Assembly (NCBI GenBank): GCA_018651745.1
Contig: JABIDL010000031.1
Coordinates: 1-64,000, forward strand
Origin: Candidatus Neomarinimicrobiota bacterium
GTDB taxonomy: Bacteria > Fidelibacterota > Marinisomatia > Marinisomatales > TCS55
Length of the DNA: 64,000 nt
Reading direction: 5' to 3'
The position numbers and the translations under genes are program-made. A model generated the notes under the pieces. It made no database searches and was not told the DNA's origin. It saw only the letters and a program-made list of their open reading frames with translations. Positions 51,320 to 60,003 of this stretch are shown in pieces. How positions within the stretch are numbered: the first letter of the stretch is position 1; each line of letters begins with the position of its first letter.

Positions 51320-52813
51320 ATGAGTAATTTCCAAAGTTTACCCCATTTCTGGCCAGAGTTAATTCTTACAACAACTATTCTTATCAGTATTATAGCGGAT
51401 TTGGTATATGCTCCTCGTGATTCAGCAAAAACACGCTTCTGGGTTTTTGGTGGTCTCATTCTAACTCTATTCGCTTTGAGGATGTCCGACGGAACGCTGG
51501 TAACCACTTTATTTATGGATTCTATTGCGTTAGATCCATTTGCAAAATTTTTTAAAATTGTGATTGTATTAGCAACCGTATTAATCTTGTTTATCAGTTC
51601 CAAAAGTGATGAATTGAAGGGGCACAGAATTGGAGAATATTATATCCTGATTGGAATCATGGTTTTCGGAATGTTCTTAATGGTGTCATCCATTGACATG
51701 ATTATGGTATATCTTGCTATTGAAATTGTTTCCATCATGTCCTTTATACTGGCGGGATATTTGAAACAGGAATTATCATCCAGCGAAGCTTCACTAAAAT
51801 ATGTTATTTACGGAGCATTTTCATCCGGCATTATGCTTTACGGTTTCAGCATTTTATTTGGTTTAACCGGCACAACAAAACTGTTTGAAATCGCTCCAGC
51901 ATTAGTTGCTTTAGATGGAAGTGCCAATTTTGCCATCATGATTTCTGCGGTATTTATTTTAGCAGGATTTGGATATAAAATTTCTGCAGTTCCATTCCAT
52001 TTTTGGACACCGGATGTTTATGAAGGAAGTCCAACGCCTGTTACGGCATATCTTTCTGTAGCTCCCAAAGCTGCAGGGTTTGCAATGCTGATTCGCTTTT
52101 TCAATGCGGTTTACGGAACGGGAGATGCAATGCTGGCAGGATTTGTATCTGTCTCCAATGCAATGCCGTGGCCTCAAATCCTCGCGGTTATTGCCGTGGC
52201 CACAATGACGTTGGGTAACTTGGTTGCAATTCAGCAAAATAGTGTCAAACGTATGTTGGCGTATTCAAGCATCGCCCATGCGGGATATATGTTAATGGGG
52301 ATTCCAATGCTGTCCGCAGATGGAATTGGCGCCGTCATGTTATACCTTGTGATATATATGTTTATGAATCTTGGTGCCTTCTTTATTGTGATATATGTAC
52401 GTGATAAAAAAGGTGGCGAAACGTTTGACACTTTTTCTGGACTCGGCTGGGAAATGCCACTCGTGGGCATTGCGATGACTCTGTTTATGATATCACTAAC
52501 AGGTATTCCTCCAACGGCCGGATTTATCGGGAAATATTATATATTTGCTGCTGTAATTAAGGCAGGACCAAGTTTTTATTGGCTCGCCTTTGCCGGAGCA
52601 ATTAACAGTGTGATTTCTTTGTATTATTATATCCGCATTATTCGTCATATGTTTTTCGAAGGTGAACGATCTGAGGAAATTCAAACCCCTGCTTTGTCAA
52701 CTACCATTTTAATTTTGGCGCTTGCAGTTCCAACAATAATTTTTGGAGTGTACTGGTCCCCAATTGCCGATTGGGTTTCATCTTCGCTAATATTTGCCTT
52801 GCCGGCCATGTAA
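51320..52813 (+). CDS. nuoN: NADH-quinone oxidoreductase subunit N
   Basis: A 497-residue antiporter-like subunit closest to the peripheral arm. Conserved parts are YLAIEIVSIMSFILAGYLKQELSSSEASLKYVIYGAFSSGIMLYG, AVPFHFWTPDVYEGSPTPVTAYLSVAPKAAGFA and KRMLAYSSIAHAGYMLMG. It is the last nuo gene; nuoE, nuoF and nuoG are absent. nqrA starts 19 bases later. Confidence 0.96.
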   Translation: MSNFQSLPHFWPELILTTTILISIIADLVYAPRDSAKTRFWVFGGLILTLFALRMSDGTLVTTLFMDSIALDPFAKFFKIVIVLATVLILFISSKSDELKGHRIGEYYILIGIMVFGMFLMVSSIDMIMVYLAIEIVSIMSFILAGYLKQELSSSEASLKYVIYGAFSSGIMLYGFSILFGLTGTTKLFEIAPALVALDGSANFAIMISAVFILAGFGYKISAVPFHFWTPDVYEGSPTPVTAYLSVAPKAAGFAMLIRFFNAVYGTGDAMLAGFVSVSNAMPWPQILAVIAVATMTLGNLVAIQQNSVKRMLAYSSIAHAGYMLMGIPMLSADGIGAVMLYLVIYMFMNLGAFFIVIYVRDKKGGETFDTFSGLGWEMPLVGIAMTLFMISLTGIPPTAGFIGKYYIFAAVIKAGPSFYWLAFAGAINSVISLYYYIRIIRHMFFEGERSEEIQTPALSTTILILALAVPTIIFGVYWSPIADWVSSSLIFALPAM

Positions 52814-52832
52814 TTAAATTTATGTTAATAGC

Positions 52833-54179
52833 GTGAAATTTCAACTTACCAAAGGTCACAACATTCAAATTGCCGGCGTTCCAAAACGCGAAATCGTTTC
52901 TAGTGGAAATCTTGAAAAGGTAGCACTGAAACCTTCGGAATTTCGAGGAATTAAACCGAAACTGTTGGTGAAAAAAGGAGAATCCGTTAAAACTGGGCAG
53001 CCACTATTTTTTGATAAAAAGAATCCTGATGTTTCCTTCGCTTCACCGGGTTGTGGAGCTGTTTCTGCAATTAATTACGGGCCGAAGCGCATTATCAATT
53101 CTATTGAAATCACGTTGAAGGGAAATGAAAGTATCCAGCATGAATCTGTCCGATCCCATGAAATTTATAGTTTAGATCGCGGCGCGATTATTAGTAAAAT
53201 TCTTGCGGGTGGTCTCTGGCCTGTGATCAAGCAAAGACCATTTAACGCCATTGCTGATCCAAAAGCGACACCTCGTGCAATTTTTATTTCCGGATATAAT
53301 TCTGCACCACTCACAGTTGACCTCGATTTAGCGTTGAGTGAACAAACTGGACCATTCCAGACAGGGCTCAACGTTTTGCGCAGAATGACAGATGGATATG
53401 TCCATCTCACAGTTCCAGAAGGGACGGTGAGTGAAACACTTGTCAATGCGGAGGGAGTCAGAATCCATTATGTAAAAGGTCCTCATCCTGCAGGCAATGT
53501 GGGAATTCAGATTCATCATATTGATCCATTGAATCCAGGTGAAACAATATGGACGATTTCAGCACAGCATGTTGTAACGCTTGGAAGTTTTTTTACTACC
53601 GGAAAGTATGATCCATCCATGGTGATTTCTATTGGTGGTCCGGCAGTAAAAAATCCCACTCATATCAATGGTAGAACGGGAATGCAAATTTCTGATCTTG
53701 TTATGGATCGCCTACATGATGGGGATTCTCGCATCGTTTCTGGCGATGTGTTAACGGGGACCAAAATAGAACCATTAGAATTCATTGGGTATTATGATTC
53801 CTCCGTATCAGTGATTCCAAATTCTGATGACAGGGAATTTCTTGGACTCCTTCGGATGGGGAATTCGCATAGTCGATACAGCCTTACAAATGCTTTTTGC
53901 TCTTCCAATACTGAAGGATATCATTTTTCAACGAAGGCATCTGGCGCCTTAAGACCGATGGTGCCCATTGACACATGGGAAAACGTTTTACCAATGGACA
54001 TTTATCCCAATGCGCTTTATCGTGCAATTCTCGCATGCGATTTTGAAGAAATGGAAGGATTGGGACTTTTGGAATGCGACGAAGAAGATTTTGCGCTCTG
54101 CTCATTTTCTTGTCCCAGTAAAATTGATGTGGGATCAGTCATTCGCCAAGGACTAAACATGATGGAGAAAGATAGCTAA
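52833..54179 (+). CDS. nqrA: Na+-translocating NADH:quinone reductase subunit A
   Basis: A 448-residue peripheral subunit that contacts NqrB and helps form the quinone site; it binds no covalent cofactor. It opens with KGHNIQIAGVPKREIV and has the barrel-sandwich domain KPKLLVKKGESVKTGQPLFFDK, shared with RnfC and NuoF-like folds. GPHPAGNVGIQIHHIDP and YLDL-like C-terminal region (MDIYPNALYRAILACDFEEMEGLGLLECDEEDFALCSFSCPSK) are typical. The GTG start follows nuoN by 19 bases, so nuo and nqr are probably one transcription unit. Confidence 0.96.
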   Translation: MKFQLTKGHNIQIAGVPKREIVSSGNLEKVALKPSEFRGIKPKLLVKKGESVKTGQPLFFDKKNPDVSFASPGCGAVSAINYGPKRIINSIEITLKGNESIQHESVRSHEIYSLDRGAIISKILAGGLWPVIKQRPFNAIADPKATPRAIFISGYNSAPLTVDLDLALSEQTGPFQTGLNVLRRMTDGYVHLTVPEGTVSETLVNAEGVRIHYVKGPHPAGNVGIQIHHIDPLNPGETIWTISAQHVVTLGSFFTTGKYDPSMVISIGGPAVKNPTHINGRTGMQISDLVMDRLHDGDSRIVSGDVLTGTKIEPLEFIGYYDSSVSVIPNSDDREFLGLLRMGNSHSRYSLTNAFCSSNTEGYHFSTKASGALRPMVPIDTWENVLPMDIYPNALYRAILACDFEEMEGLGLLECDEEDFALCSFSCPSKIDVGSVIRQGLNMMEKDS

Positions 54180-54182
54180 TTC

Positions 54183-55358
54183 ATGAAAATATTTTCCAAT
54201 ATGTTTGACCGACTTCGACCAACCTTTGAAAAGGGTGGTGTGTTAGAAAAATTTTATCCGATCTTTGAAGCAACTGAAACCATTATGTTTAGTACTGCCG
54301 AAAGAACGAAATACGGCCCGCACATTCGAGACAGCCTTGATATAAAACGTGTCATGGTCTTGGTTGTTGTTGCTTTAATCCCTTGTTATATATTTGGTGC
54401 AATTAACATTGGTGTCCAGGCCGGAATTACCCAAGGATTTGATAGGTCCCTTTTTGAAAACTTCATTTTTGGTTTGGGAGTCATTCTTCCAATTCTAATG
54501 GTTGCTTTCATTACAGGCGGATTTTGGGAAATTTTATTTGCTGTCACGCGCAAGCATGATATTTATGAAGGGTTTCTAGTAACATGTACTTTAATTCCAT
54601 TACTAATGCCACCAACTATTCCACTTTGGCAAGTTTCTTTGGCGACTACATTTGGAATCGTTATTGGGAAAGAAATCTTTGGTGGTGTTGGATATAATAT
54701 ATTTAATCCTGCACTTGTCGCACGGGCATTTATTTTCTTTTCGCATCCAACTCACATTTCTGGAGAAAAAGTTTGGGTTGCCGCGCAAGATGGATTTTCT
54801 GGCGCTACTGCACTTGCTGTTCCGGCAGCTGTCGAGAATGGGCATGCCGTTTCACTTTTGAGTTCTGTAACCCAATTTGATTTTTCATGGTGGAATTTGG
54901 TAATGGGATTTATCCCGGGATCCATAGGAGAAACAAATAAAATTTTTATTCTTGTTGGTGCCTTGTTTCTGATTCTAACCAAAATTGCATCTTGGCGAAT
55001 TATGGCCGGTGCTTTAATTGGATTAATTGGAACTGCCACATTGGCGAATCTCATGGCACCAATATCTTCGAACACCATGTTGTCTTTGCCGGCACATTAT
55101 CATTTGGTGATGGGAGGTTTTATGTTTGGGGTTGCATTTATGGCAACCGAGCCGGTGACTGCTGCTCATACCAATAAAGGCAGATGGATCTATGGAATTT
55201 TGATTGGAAGTCTGACTGTAATCATCCGATCTATTAATCCGGCATACCCGGAAGGAACAATGCTCGCTATTTTACTCATGAATGCATTTGCTCCGCTCAT
55301 CGATTATTTTGTTATTCAAGCTCATATTAAAAAACGGCGAATGAAATATGCGAAGTAA
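54183..55358 (+). CDS. nqrB: Na+-translocating NADH:quinone reductase subunit B
   Basis: A 391-residue integral membrane subunit with about ten helices. It carries a covalent FMN and also riboflavin in known enzymes. The flavinylation motif is in DGFSGATALAVPA, with the acceptor Thr at residue 209. The cytoplasmic N-terminus, the KEIFGGVGYNIFNPALVARAF loop and the FMATEPVTAAHTNKGRWIYG segment are conserved. The end overlaps nqrC by 11 bases. Confidence 0.97.
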   Translation: MKIFSNMFDRLRPTFEKGGVLEKFYPIFEATETIMFSTAERTKYGPHIRDSLDIKRVMVLVVVALIPCYIFGAINIGVQAGITQGFDRSLFENFIFGLGVILPILMVAFITGGFWEILFAVTRKHDIYEGFLVTCTLIPLLMPPTIPLWQVSLATTFGIVIGKEIFGGVGYNIFNPALVARAFIFFSHPTHISGEKVWVAAQDGFSGATALAVPAAVENGHAVSLLSSVTQFDFSWWNLVMGFIPGSIGETNKIFILVGALFLILTKIASWRIMAGALIGLIGTATLANLMAPISSNTMLSLPAHYHLVMGGFMFGVAFMATEPVTAAHTNKGRWIYGILIGSLTVIIRSINPAYPEGTMLAILLMNAFAPLIDYFVIQAHIKKRRMKYAK

Positions 55359-56064
55359 TACCTACACACTTATGTTTACCGCTTTTGTTACAATTGTCCT
55401 CGGAATTTTGTTATCAATGGCTGCCACCACGTTGAAAGAGAAACAAGATTTAAATGAGAAAATTGACATTCAAAAAAATATATTAAGGGCGCTCGAGTTT
55501 GAAGAAAATCCTGAATTCCCTTGGATGGCAGTTGATGTCCAAGATTTATTCAATCAATTTATTCGAGGAGTTGTCATCACTAAAGATGGTTCTGTGGCTG
55601 AAGAAATGTATCCTACTGATATTCCGGATGGAGAGGAAGATCGTTTTTTCCCTGCTTTTTTAAAATTTAAAGGCGATGTTTGCGAAGGATATGCAATCCC
55701 CATTTCCGGAAAAGGACTATGGTCAACTTTGTACGGGTATTTGGCTATTCAACCAGATGGAAAAACTGTGAAAGGAATCACATTCTATAAACATGGAGAG
55801 ACTCCCGGACTTGGCGGTGAAGTTGAAAAAACATGGTTTACTGATAAATTTAAAGGGAAATCCCTGTTTGGGAACAACGGAGAACTTGTTAGTATTGCTG
55901 TTGTCCGCGGATCGGTGGATAAGGAATCTCCGAGGGTACAACATCAAGTTGATGGAATATCAGGCGCAACAATGACAGGGAAAGGCTTAACTAATTTTCT
56001 GTTAAGCGAACTCAAAAAATATGAACCATTCCTGAAACGGATTGCAGCGGGAGAAAAAATATAA
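55348..56064 (+). CDS. nqrC: Na+-translocating NADH:quinone reductase subunit C
   Basis: A 238-residue subunit with one N-terminal membrane helix (about residues 7-27) and a periplasmic FMN-binding domain. The covalent FMN site is the Thr of SGAT in DGISGATMTGKG (T208). The conserved GLWSTLYGYLAIQPDGKTVKGITFYKHGETPGLGGEVE strand pair is complete. FMN is attached by ApbE, encoded downstream. It overlaps nqrD by one base (TAATG). Confidence 0.97.
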   Translation: MRSNTYTLMFTAFVTIVLGILLSMAATTLKEKQDLNEKIDIQKNILRALEFEENPEFPWMAVDVQDLFNQFIRGVVITKDGSVAEEMYPTDIPDGEEDRFFPAFLKFKGDVCEGYAIPISGKGLWSTLYGYLAIQPDGKTVKGITFYKHGETPGLGGEVEKTWFTDKFKGKSLFGNNGELVSIAVVRGSVDKESPRVQHQVDGISGATMTGKGLTNFLLSELKKYEPFLKRIAAGEKI

Positions 56065-56690
56065 TGGCTTTGTTAGATCGTAAATCCCGACAAGTACTTT
56101 CCGACCCTCTAATGAGTAATAACCCAATCACATTTCAGGTTCTCGGAATTTGTTCCGCACTTGCTGTAACTGTAAAAATGGACACCGCACTTGTGATGAC
56201 AGTAGCAGTTGCGTTTGTTCTTACCATGTCAAATACAATTTTATCATTAATGAGATCCTTCATACCTGCAAGAGTGCGGATTATTATTATGCTCTCTGTG
56301 ATTGCATCATTGGTGATTTTAACAGATCAAATTTTACGCGCGTATATGTATGATATGAGCAAACAGCTATCTGTTTTTGTTGGCCTAATCATTACCAATT
56401 GTATAGTGATGGGGCGCGCAGAAGCTTTTGCAACACAAAATCCACCGGGGAAGGCATTTTTAGATGGTCTTGGAAATGCGTTAGGCTATGGTATTATTTT
56501 GATTGGTGTTGCCGCATTTCGAGAAGTTCTCGGAAGTGGAACATTTTTAGGATTTTCTATCGTTCCGGAGTGGCTGTATGGCATAGGGTACGAAAATAAT
56601 GGGCTTATGGTATTATCGCCCGGTGCATTTATTATACTTGGGCTGATTATTTGGGTTCAACGATCGTTTGGGAAACTTGAGGAATCTTGA
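56064..56690 (+). CDS. nqrD: Na+-translocating NADH:quinone reductase subunit D
   Basis: A 208-residue membrane subunit with six helices; with NqrE it holds a membrane Fe centre through four Cys. The two expected here are C30 (LGICSALA) and C113 ([14 protein letters not shown]). The N-terminal [16 protein letters not shown] is conserved. Its two inverted halves resemble NqrE, RnfA and RnfE. Confidence 0.96.
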   Translation: MALLDRKSRQVLSDPLMSNNPITFQVLGICSALAVTVKMDTALVMTVAVAFVLTMSNTILSLMRSFIPARVRIIIMLSVIASLVILTDQILRAYMYDMSKQLSVFVGLIITNCIVMGRAEAFATQNPPGKAFLDGLGNALGYGIILIGVAAFREVLGSGTFLGFSIVPEWLYGIGYENNGLMVLSPGAFIILGLIIWVQRSFGKLEES

Positions 56691-57301
56691 TGTTAGAACA
56701 TTATATCAGTTTAGCAACTAAAGCGATCTTTATTGAAAATATCCTTCTAGCGTATTTTCTGGGGATGTGTTCTTTTCTAGCGATTTCAAAACGAGTTGAT
56801 ACCAGCATTGGACTCGGTTTTGCCGTTACATTTGTTTTGACTATAACAGCGCCAGCGAATTGGGTTATCCATCACTATTTTCTTGAAAAAGGTGCGTTGA
56901 AGTGGGCAGGATTACCCAATGTAGATTTAAGTTATCTTAACTTCATTGTATTTATTTCTGTTATTGCTGCCATGGTGCAGCTTGTGGAGATGGTATTGGA
57001 TAGATTTTCGCAAAAGCTATACCATAATTTAGGGATTTTCCTTCCCCTGATTGCCGTGAACTGCGCTATTTTGGGCGGGTCTTTATTTTTAGTTGAACGA
57101 GACTATACCTTTTTAGAATCTACCGTTTTTGGCTTTGGTTCCGGTCTTGGCTGGTTTCTTGCGATTGCTTCGATGGCTTCTATTCGGTACAAATTGAGAT
57201 ATTCAAATGTTCCGGTTCATTTGAAAGGACTTGGAATTACGATGTTATTAACAGGGTTGCTATCAATGGCTTTTATGGCATTTTCGGGGATCGATTTGTA
57301 A
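56690..57301 (+). CDS. nqrE: Na+-translocating NADH:quinone reductase subunit E
   Basis: A 203-residue six-helix subunit, pseudo-symmetric partner of NqrD. The Fe-centre Cys residues are C27 (LGMCSFLA) and C125 ([12 protein letters not shown]). [27 protein letters not shown] is the family signature. TTG at 56687 precedes the ATG at 56690; the ATG gives TGATG overlap with the nqrD stop. Confidence 0.96.
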   Translation: MLEHYISLATKAIFIENILLAYFLGMCSFLAISKRVDTSIGLGFAVTFVLTITAPANWVIHHYFLEKGALKWAGLPNVDLSYLNFIVFISVIAAMVQLVEMVLDRFSQKLYHNLGIFLPLIAVNCAILGGSLFLVERDYTFLESTVFGFGSGLGWFLAIASMASIRYKLRYSNVPVHLKGLGITMLLTGLLSMAFMAFSGIDL

Positions 57302-58530
57302 TGTTCGAAACCGCAGTCTCTGGAGTTCTGGTATTTACCGGTGTTATATTATTTTTGGTTGTCATCTTGAATGTTGCTCAAGCATATTTATTACCTCAAG
57401 GCGAAGTTGCCATTACCATAAATGACGATGTGGCTAATGAAATCAAAATTCATCCTGGCGGTACGCTACTTTCAGCGCTTGCGAGCCAAAATATATTTCT
57501 TCCCTCAGCGTGCGGTGGCGGCGGGACTTGTGCCATGTGCTTATGCCAAGTTTTTGAGGGTGGCGGTGATATTCTTCCAACTGAGACGGGACATATTAGC
57601 AGAGGAGATGCAATAGAAAATTGGAGATTATCTTGTCAGGTAAAGGTTAAGCAAGACTTAAAAATTCACGTTCCTGATGAAATATTTAATATTCAAAAAT
57701 GGGAGTGCACCGTAAAGTCTAATCAAAATGTTGCCACATTTATTAAGGAATTGGTAATGGAACTTCCAAAAGGTGAGAATTTGAATTTTTCTGCCGGAGG
57801 TTACATTCAAATTGACATTCCAGAATATATCGGGCTGAAATTTTCTGATTACGATGTTGAAAAGGAGTACCACCCTGATTGGGATAAATTTAATGTGTGG
57901 GATTTTGTCGTCACAAATGAAGACGCAATTTTCCGTGCATATTCCATGGCGAACCATCCTGCAGAAGGAAATAAAGTTATGCTAAATGTTCGCATTGCAA
58001 CTCCGCCACCATCCTTGTGGAATGATGTGCCCCCTGGGATTGCATCATCTTATATTTTTAATCTAAAACCCGGGGACAAGGTTACCATTTCTGGACCTTA
58101 CGGGGAATTTTTTGCAAAAAATACAAACCGTGAAATGGTTTACATTGGCGGTGGTGCCGGAATGGCACCCATGAGAAGTCACATTTTTGATCTTTTCCAT
58201 ACAAAAAAGACCGATAGAAAAGTGTCATATTGGTATGGTGCCAGATCGGAACGGGAAATGTTTTATCAAAACCATTTTGAAGATATTGAAAAGAATTTTC
58301 CTAACTTTTCATTTCATATTGCCATGTCAGAACCGTTACCAGAAGATAATTGGTCCGGGTCCACGGGATTTATTCATCAAGTCCTTTTCGACGAATACTT
58401 AAATGAGCATGAAGATCCAACCGAAATTGAATTTTATCTTTGTGGTCCACCTCCAATGATTGCCGCAGTATTAAATATGCTGGATGAGTTGGGTGTAGAT
58501 AAGGAAATGATTGCCTTTGATGAGTTCTAA
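57301..58530 (+). CDS. nqrF: Na+-translocating NADH:quinone reductase subunit F
   Basis: The 409-residue electron-input subunit. An N-terminal membrane helix is followed by a [2Fe-2S] ferredoxin domain with ligands C71, C77, C80 and C112 (ACGGGGTCAMC, RLSCQ), an FAD domain (FRAYSMANHPAEG) and an NADH domain (YIGGGAGMAPMRSHI, FYLCGPPPM). It oxidises NADH and starts the Na+-pumping chain. 1-base overlaps link it to nqrE and apbE. Confidence 0.97.
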   Translation: MFETAVSGVLVFTGVILFLVVILNVAQAYLLPQGEVAITINDDVANEIKIHPGGTLLSALASQNIFLPSACGGGGTCAMCLCQVFEGGGDILPTETGHISRGDAIENWRLSCQVKVKQDLKIHVPDEIFNIQKWECTVKSNQNVATFIKELVMELPKGENLNFSAGGYIQIDIPEYIGLKFSDYDVEKEYHPDWDKFNVWDFVVTNEDAIFRAYSMANHPAEGNKVMLNVRIATPPPSLWNDVPPGIASSYIFNLKPGDKVTISGPYGEFFAKNTNREMVYIGGGAGMAPMRSHIFDLFHTKKTDRKVSYWYGARSEREMFYQNHFEDIEKNFPNFSFHIAMSEPLPEDNWSGSTGFIHQVLFDEYLNEHEDPTEIEFYLCGPPPMIAAVLNMLDELGVDKEMIAFDEF

Positions 58531-59621
58531 TGAAATTAATTAATATGAAACACATCCATTTTTACGCCTTGTTTTTACAAGGCGTTTTTGTCATAATCTT
58601 ATTTTTAATTGGTTGCGAAAAACCTGTCCAACCGATTTCGATAACCGGCGAAACAATGGGTACAACTTATTCTATTAGATATTATTATGATGGTGCAAAA
58701 AGTCCGGAAAAGAAAAATATTCAGCGAGGTATTGATTCATTACTAAAGGAAATTAATTTGCAAATGTCCACATTCATTCCAGAAAGTGAAATCAGCAGAT
58801 TTAACACATGGAGCGGAAAAGGTACATTTCAAATTTCGAGTCATTTTCGGGAAGTTGTTGAACGCAGTTTGTCTTGGCAAAATATTACTGATGGATCATT
58901 CATTATTTCCATATTTCCGTTAGTATCTATTTGGGGTTTTGGTCCAGATAGATGGAATCGGCTTGAGCAATGGAAACCGCCACCTCAATCTACTATAGAT
59001 AGTGCTCTCGAAAAAATCCACCGCGAAGGTATATCGTTATCATTATCCGGACTCTCAAAACAATTTCCTCATACGAAAATCGATCTCAGCGCCATTGCAA
59101 AAGGATATGCTGTTGATTTGGTAAGCGAATTTTTGAAACAAAATAAAATTGCGAATTTTCTTGTTGAGATTGGAGGAGAAGTCAGATGTCGAGGGTTAAA
59201 ATCTGATGGAACTTTATGGAAAATTGGAATTGATCATCCGGGATCTGAAACGAGCGTAAGGACGATATTGGGTAAAAATGTAAATCTATTGAATCAATCT
59301 ATGGCTACTTCAGGAAATTATCGAAATTTTCATACATTTGATGGTCAAAAGTATCATCACGAACTTGATCCGAGCACGGGTTATCCTGTAAAAAATCAGT
59401 TGGCTTCTGTAAGTGTTATAACAAAAAGATGCATTGATGCGGATGCTCTTGCAACTGCACTAATTGTGATGGGGTTTGAGAAAGGAAGTGCTCTCGTTGA
59501 ATCGTTGAGTGGATACCAAGCAATTTGGGTTTTGAAAATGAATGCCGGTATTGAAATTCGGTCGTCAGCAGGAATAAATCTTAGCGAAAATCAGATTTAT
59601 GGGGTTGGATTATCCGATTGA
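58530..59621 (+). CDS. apbE: FAD:protein FMN transferase ApbE
   Basis: A 363-residue lipoprotein that attaches FMN to Thr of NqrB and NqrC using FAD. The signal peptide ends in the lipobox FLIGC (C29), so it is an anchored periplasmic protein. ITGETMGTTYSIRYY, IDLSAIAKGYAVDLV, FLVEIGGEVRCRG and MATSGNYRNF, followed by HHELDPSTGYPV and CIDADALATALIVMG, are the ApbE signatures. A second in-frame ATG is at 58545. A perfect terminator-like hairpin lies inside the signal-peptide codons. The tail overlaps the convergent nqrM by 25 bases. Confidence 0.96.
   Translation: MKLINMKHIHFYALFLQGVFVIILFLIGCEKPVQPISITGETMGTTYSIRYYYDGAKSPEKKNIQRGIDSLLKEINLQMSTFIPESEISRFNTWSGKGTFQISSHFREVVERSLSWQNITDGSFIISIFPLVSIWGFGPDRWNRLEQWKPPPQSTIDSALEKIHREGISLSLSGLSKQFPHTKIDLSAIAKGYAVDLVSEFLKQNKIANFLVEIGGEVRCRGLKSDGTLWKIGIDHPGSETSVRTILGKNVNLLNQSMATSGNYRNFHTFDGQKYHHELDPSTGYPVKNQLASVSVITKRCIDADALATALIVMGFEKGSALVESLSGYQAIWVLKMNAGIEIRSSAGINLSENQIYGVGLSD
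58564..58589 (+). terminator. Terminator-like hairpin inside the apbE signal sequence
   Basis: ACGCCTTG (58564-58571) pairs perfectly with CAAGGCGT (58578-58585) around the loop TTTTTA, and TTTT (58586-58589) follows. Geometry is that of an intrinsic terminator, placed 34 bases after the apbE start. It could reduce read-through from nqr to apbE. Confidence 0.55.
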
Positions 59622-59779
59622 ATAGAATCGCATTTTTCCGTATCCCCCCCGCATGTTGTGCAAGATCCGTCAGCATTCCCGCCACAAGACCCAGAAAGAG
59701 GTTTATTATTAAATATAATGCCAATGGATAGTCCAAAAATGGCGATGGCGAAAATCAGTAAACCTATTATTAAATCCAT
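59597..59779 (-). CDS. nqrM: Na+-NQR maturation protein NqrM
   Basis: A 60-residue protein with one membrane helix (about residues 3-23) followed by a short Cys-rich tail: SGSCGG, SCTTCGG and EKCD. This is the NqrM (formerly DUF539) pattern; NqrM is required to deliver or build the Fe centre held by NqrD and NqrE in Vibrio. The four Cys are conserved as expected. It is on the strand opposite to nqr, tail-to-tail with apbE, with 25 bases of overlap, so it has its own promoter, probably in the 59780-60003 gap. Confidence 0.9.
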   Translation of the reverse strand: MDLIIGLLIFAIAIFGLSIGIIFNNKPLSGSCGGNADGSCTTCGGDTEKCDSIQSDNPTP

Positions 59780-60003
59780 ATAAAAATTTACAATATGATT
59801 GTTAATTAGTTCCTGTAAAAAAGAAGGACTGATTGTAAAATGGTTTATTGGAATTGATGATAATGAGTAAATTTAATGCTTAGTGAAAAAGGAAATAATA
59901 AATTGATCAAAATGAAATTGCCCAGCATATTGGGTTTTCCACTCCCCGGTTTTAATAAGGAATTATCTGGTACCTGTTCTTACAACTGTGTTATTCTTTT
60001 ATA
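59780..60003. promoter_or_regulatory. Divergent region between nqrM and the cobalamin adenosyltransferase gene
   Basis: A 224-base AT-rich gap from which nqrM and cobO are transcribed in opposite directions. I see no cobalamin riboswitch core here, although the next gene uses cobalamin. A 42-codon frame (59876-60004) ends with a TAATG overlap on cobO but has no family likeness. Confidence 0.35.

Noticed and set aside
42488-52813. nuoE, nuoF, nuoG
   Set aside because: Looked for between nuoD and nuoH and around the cluster; no frame with the expected FMN, thioredoxin-like or molybdopterin-like patterns is present.
59780-60003. Second cobalamin riboswitch before the adenosyltransferase gene
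   Set aside because: The GGTG, CCCGCTACTG and AGGAAACCTG cores seen upstream of btuB are missing.
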